Shown: piece by piece, positions 62,725 through 64,000 of the stretch
Layout of the letters: each line of letters opens with the position of its first letter
Numbering within the stretch: position 1 is the first letter of the stretch
Source: Rhodothermales bacterium
GTDB lineage: Bacteria; Bacteroidota; Rhodothermia; Rhodothermales; Bin80
Direction of reading: 5' to 3'
Assembly (NCBI GenBank): GCA_028278205.1
Contig: JANQES010000127.1
Span: forward strand, 44,881 to 108,880
DNA length: 64,000 nt
Translations under genes and position numbers: made by a program
The notes under the pieces: generated by a model
What the model saw: the letters and a program-made list of their open reading frames with translations, nothing else
The model's database searches: none
What the model was told of the DNA's origin: nothing

Positions 62725-63693
62725 ATGAAAACATGGACCTTCCTGGTTCTAAGCATTTTGTTTATAACAGGATGCGTGTCTGAGTACGATGAAGAGGCGG
62801 CGTTGCCCACCGTCAGGGCTACCCATGCCGATGCGACGCCGGGCGCTGCGTCTATACCGGCGGCTCCTGTCGATACCGCCTTCGGGAATTACTGGTATCA
62901 GGGCAAGGCCGAATTGACGAGTTACACCCTGGAGCAAGCTCGCTACGGCGAAATGCGCCCGGGCAAAGCCGTGCTCATCTTTGTGACGGAGGATTTCTCC
63001 CGTAAAAAGCAGGTCAAGCTCGATGATTACCAGAGCGCCGGCGATGACGCCGTCAAGGTGATGAAGCTCAACCTGACCAAAAATTTCAACACCGGCATTT
63101 ATCCCTATTCGATGATGTCGTCGATCTTCACGCCGGTCTACGGAGACAAGGGTCCGCATACCTTGAAAGTGACGACGTCGTCCCAGGAATGGTGCGGCCA
63201 TACGTTTTCGCAAATCAACTTAAAAGGCGATACGTACCGGGTTCAGTTGCATTCTTATTTCGAAAGCGAGGGCGAACAAACGGTCGATCTGGACCGGGTG
63301 ATGTTGGAAGACGAGGTGTGGAACAAGATTCGCCTCAACCCCGAGGCGCTGCCCACCGGCGAGATTCAGATCATTGCCGGCACGATGTTTCAACGCCTGG
63401 GGCATACCGACTTTGAAGTCGAAACCGCTCAGGCGAGTCTTGAAGCCGTTGGCGACGACGAGAAAGCCTACACGCTGGCGTATCAAAAGCGAGATCGCGC
63501 CTTGACGATTCGTTTCAAGACGGCCTTTCCGCATGAAATCACGGGGTGGGAAGAGACCTATTCGCAAGGACGCGGCGCGCAAGCCAAACGCCTGACCACC
63601 CGCGCCACCCGCGCCAAATCGATAATGCTCCCCTACTGGAGACACAACAGCACCGCCGATGATGCGCTGCGGGCCGAGTTGAACCTGGACTGA
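62725..63693 (+). CDS. Conserved Bacteroidota lipoprotein (often mislabelled Maf)
   Basis: The 322-residue protein has a lipoprotein signal (MKTWTFLVLSILFITGC, Cys 17). The mature part resembles a family in Bacteroidota often annotated as septum formation inhibitor Maf without Maf motifs: FGNYWYQGKAELTSYTLEQA, YGEMRPGKAVLIFVTEDFS, LNLTKNFNTGIYPYSMMSSI and VTTSSQEWCGHTFSQINLKG. It is probably an outer-membrane or periplasmic lipoprotein of unknown role. A GGTGA site precedes this ATG; the ATG at 62713 is less likely. It is divergent from the LytS kinase across a 242-base gap with no repeat. Confidence 0.82.
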   Translation: MKTWTFLVLSILFITGCVSEYDEEAALPTVRATHADATPGAASIPAAPVDTAFGNYWYQGKAELTSYTLEQARYGEMRPGKAVLIFVTEDFSRKKQVKLDDYQSAGDDAVKVMKLNLTKNFNTGIYPYSMMSSIFTPVYGDKGPHTLKVTTSSQEWCGHTFSQINLKGDTYRVQLHSYFESEGEQTVDLDRVMLEDEVWNKIRLNPEALPTGEIQIIAGTMFQRLGHTDFEVETAQASLEAVGDDEKAYTLAYQKRDRALTIRFKTAFPHEITGWEETYSQGRGAQAKRLTTRATRAKSIMLPYWRHNSTADDALRAELNLD

Positions 63694-63751
63694 CTTCGGC
63701 TCCGGCGTATTCAGAAGCTGTTGAGAAACATGAGTCATCCTGTATTTAGAC

Positions 63752-63893
63752 ATGAGTCATCCCGTATTTTAGAGCCCCGTAGGGGCGTCCTGTTTGTAGA
63801 AAATGACCCTATCCTAAAAATGAGCCCCGTAGGGGCGACCTGTTCAAAGCCGATGCAGCGGATTCTTTTGAACAGGCCGCTCCTACGGAGCTT
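63752..63893. repeat. 142-bp GCCCCGTAGGGG repeat, copy 2
   Basis: It has the same length and order as 29645-29786: ATGAGTCATCCCGTATTTTA, two GAGCCCCGTAGGGGC palindromes and the TTGAACAGGCCGCTCCTACG end. A partial extra copy of the first 20 bases precedes it at 63730. The last 307 bases of the window contain no gene. Confidence 0.85.
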
Positions 63894-63941
63894 TTTATGT
63901 TGGTGGTGATCGAAAGGTGTTGATGGCACAATACAGTCCTC

Positions 63942-64000
63942 CCTTGAGGGAGGTGGCCCGCAGGGCCGGAGGGTGTAAAACGGTTTGTTTACACCCCCAG
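63942..64000. repeat. CCTCCCTTGAGGGAGGTG REP-like element, copy 2 (cut by window end)
   Basis: CCTCCCTTGAGGGAGGTGGC is followed by CCGCAGGGCCGGAGGGTGTA, then ACACCCCCAG at the window edge. It is related to 47078-47186. The element continues beyond the window. Confidence 0.65.

Overview
The window looks like chromosomal DNA from a GC-rich member of the Bacteroidota in the broad sense, most likely Rhodothermota/Rhodothermales. The basis is family content: a CarboxypepD_reg plus TonB-dependent receptor followed by a protein with a type IX secretion (T9SS) C-terminal domain and a PorV-like outer-membrane protein, a second receptor with a DUF4249-like lipoprotein, a hybrid two-component system (HTCS) of Bacteroidota type, a type III glutamine synthetase, and a Bacteroidota lipoprotein often mislabelled Maf. 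Coding DNA is GC-rich. No rRNA, tRNA, CRISPR array, transposase or phage gene was seen.

Layout. 0.2-7.3 kb: a GAF/PP2C phosphatase, an RraA-like protein, a MocR regulator overlapping a cupin gene, two tandem small membrane paralogs, a GYD protein, a Tat-exported cyclase and a small conserved protein. 7.4-15.7 kb: GSIII, a Gfo/Idh oxidoreductase, then a sugar-acid block (GntP permease, YjhG-type dehydratase, divergent FAH-family protein). 16.2-23 kb: TonB receptor, T9SS cargo and PorV. 23.2-33.0 kb: three consecutive cassettes, each an FG-GAP/ASPIC-UnbV (CRTAC1-like) lipoprotein followed by a TPR lipoprotein. 33.2-36.7 kb: second TonB receptor and DUF4249-like lipoprotein. 37.0-41.2 kb: a 1411-residue HTCS. 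41.4-42.9 kb: SET-domain methyltransferase, HhH protein and ferredoxin, with the same direct-repeat promoter in front of the first two. 43.5-50.4 kb: RND efflux operon whose TolC is fused to an ABC-type substrate-binding domain. 51.5-58.6 kb: xyloside-type sugar operon (TIM-barrel isomerase-like, GH26-like, GH43, GPH symporter) with a divergent LacI regulator. 58.7-63.7 kb: a one-chain PheRS-like protein, a LytTR/LytS two-component pair and the Maf-mislabelled lipoprotein.

The most unusual property is the intergenic DNA. Most gaps hold inverted repeats built from degenerate short words, and the word differs by locus (GTCACTGG, ACACTAAA, TACTCCCA, GATTTTGG, TTTGCCC, CTTTCTCCC, TACGCAA). Others hold GC-rich REP-like elements, some present in several recognisable copies. 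Two of these elements extend into coding sequence: one overlaps the start and encodes the signal peptide of a TonB receptor, and another lies in frame in the 5' end of a glycoside hydrolase gene.

Functionally, the receptor, T9SS, HTCS, glycoside hydrolase and sugar-acid genes point to a surface-degrading heterotroph. The role of the CRTAC1/TPR cassettes, the SET/HhH/ferredoxin trio and the PheRS-like protein cannot be read from the sequence. All identifications come from reading the translations; no database search was possible.
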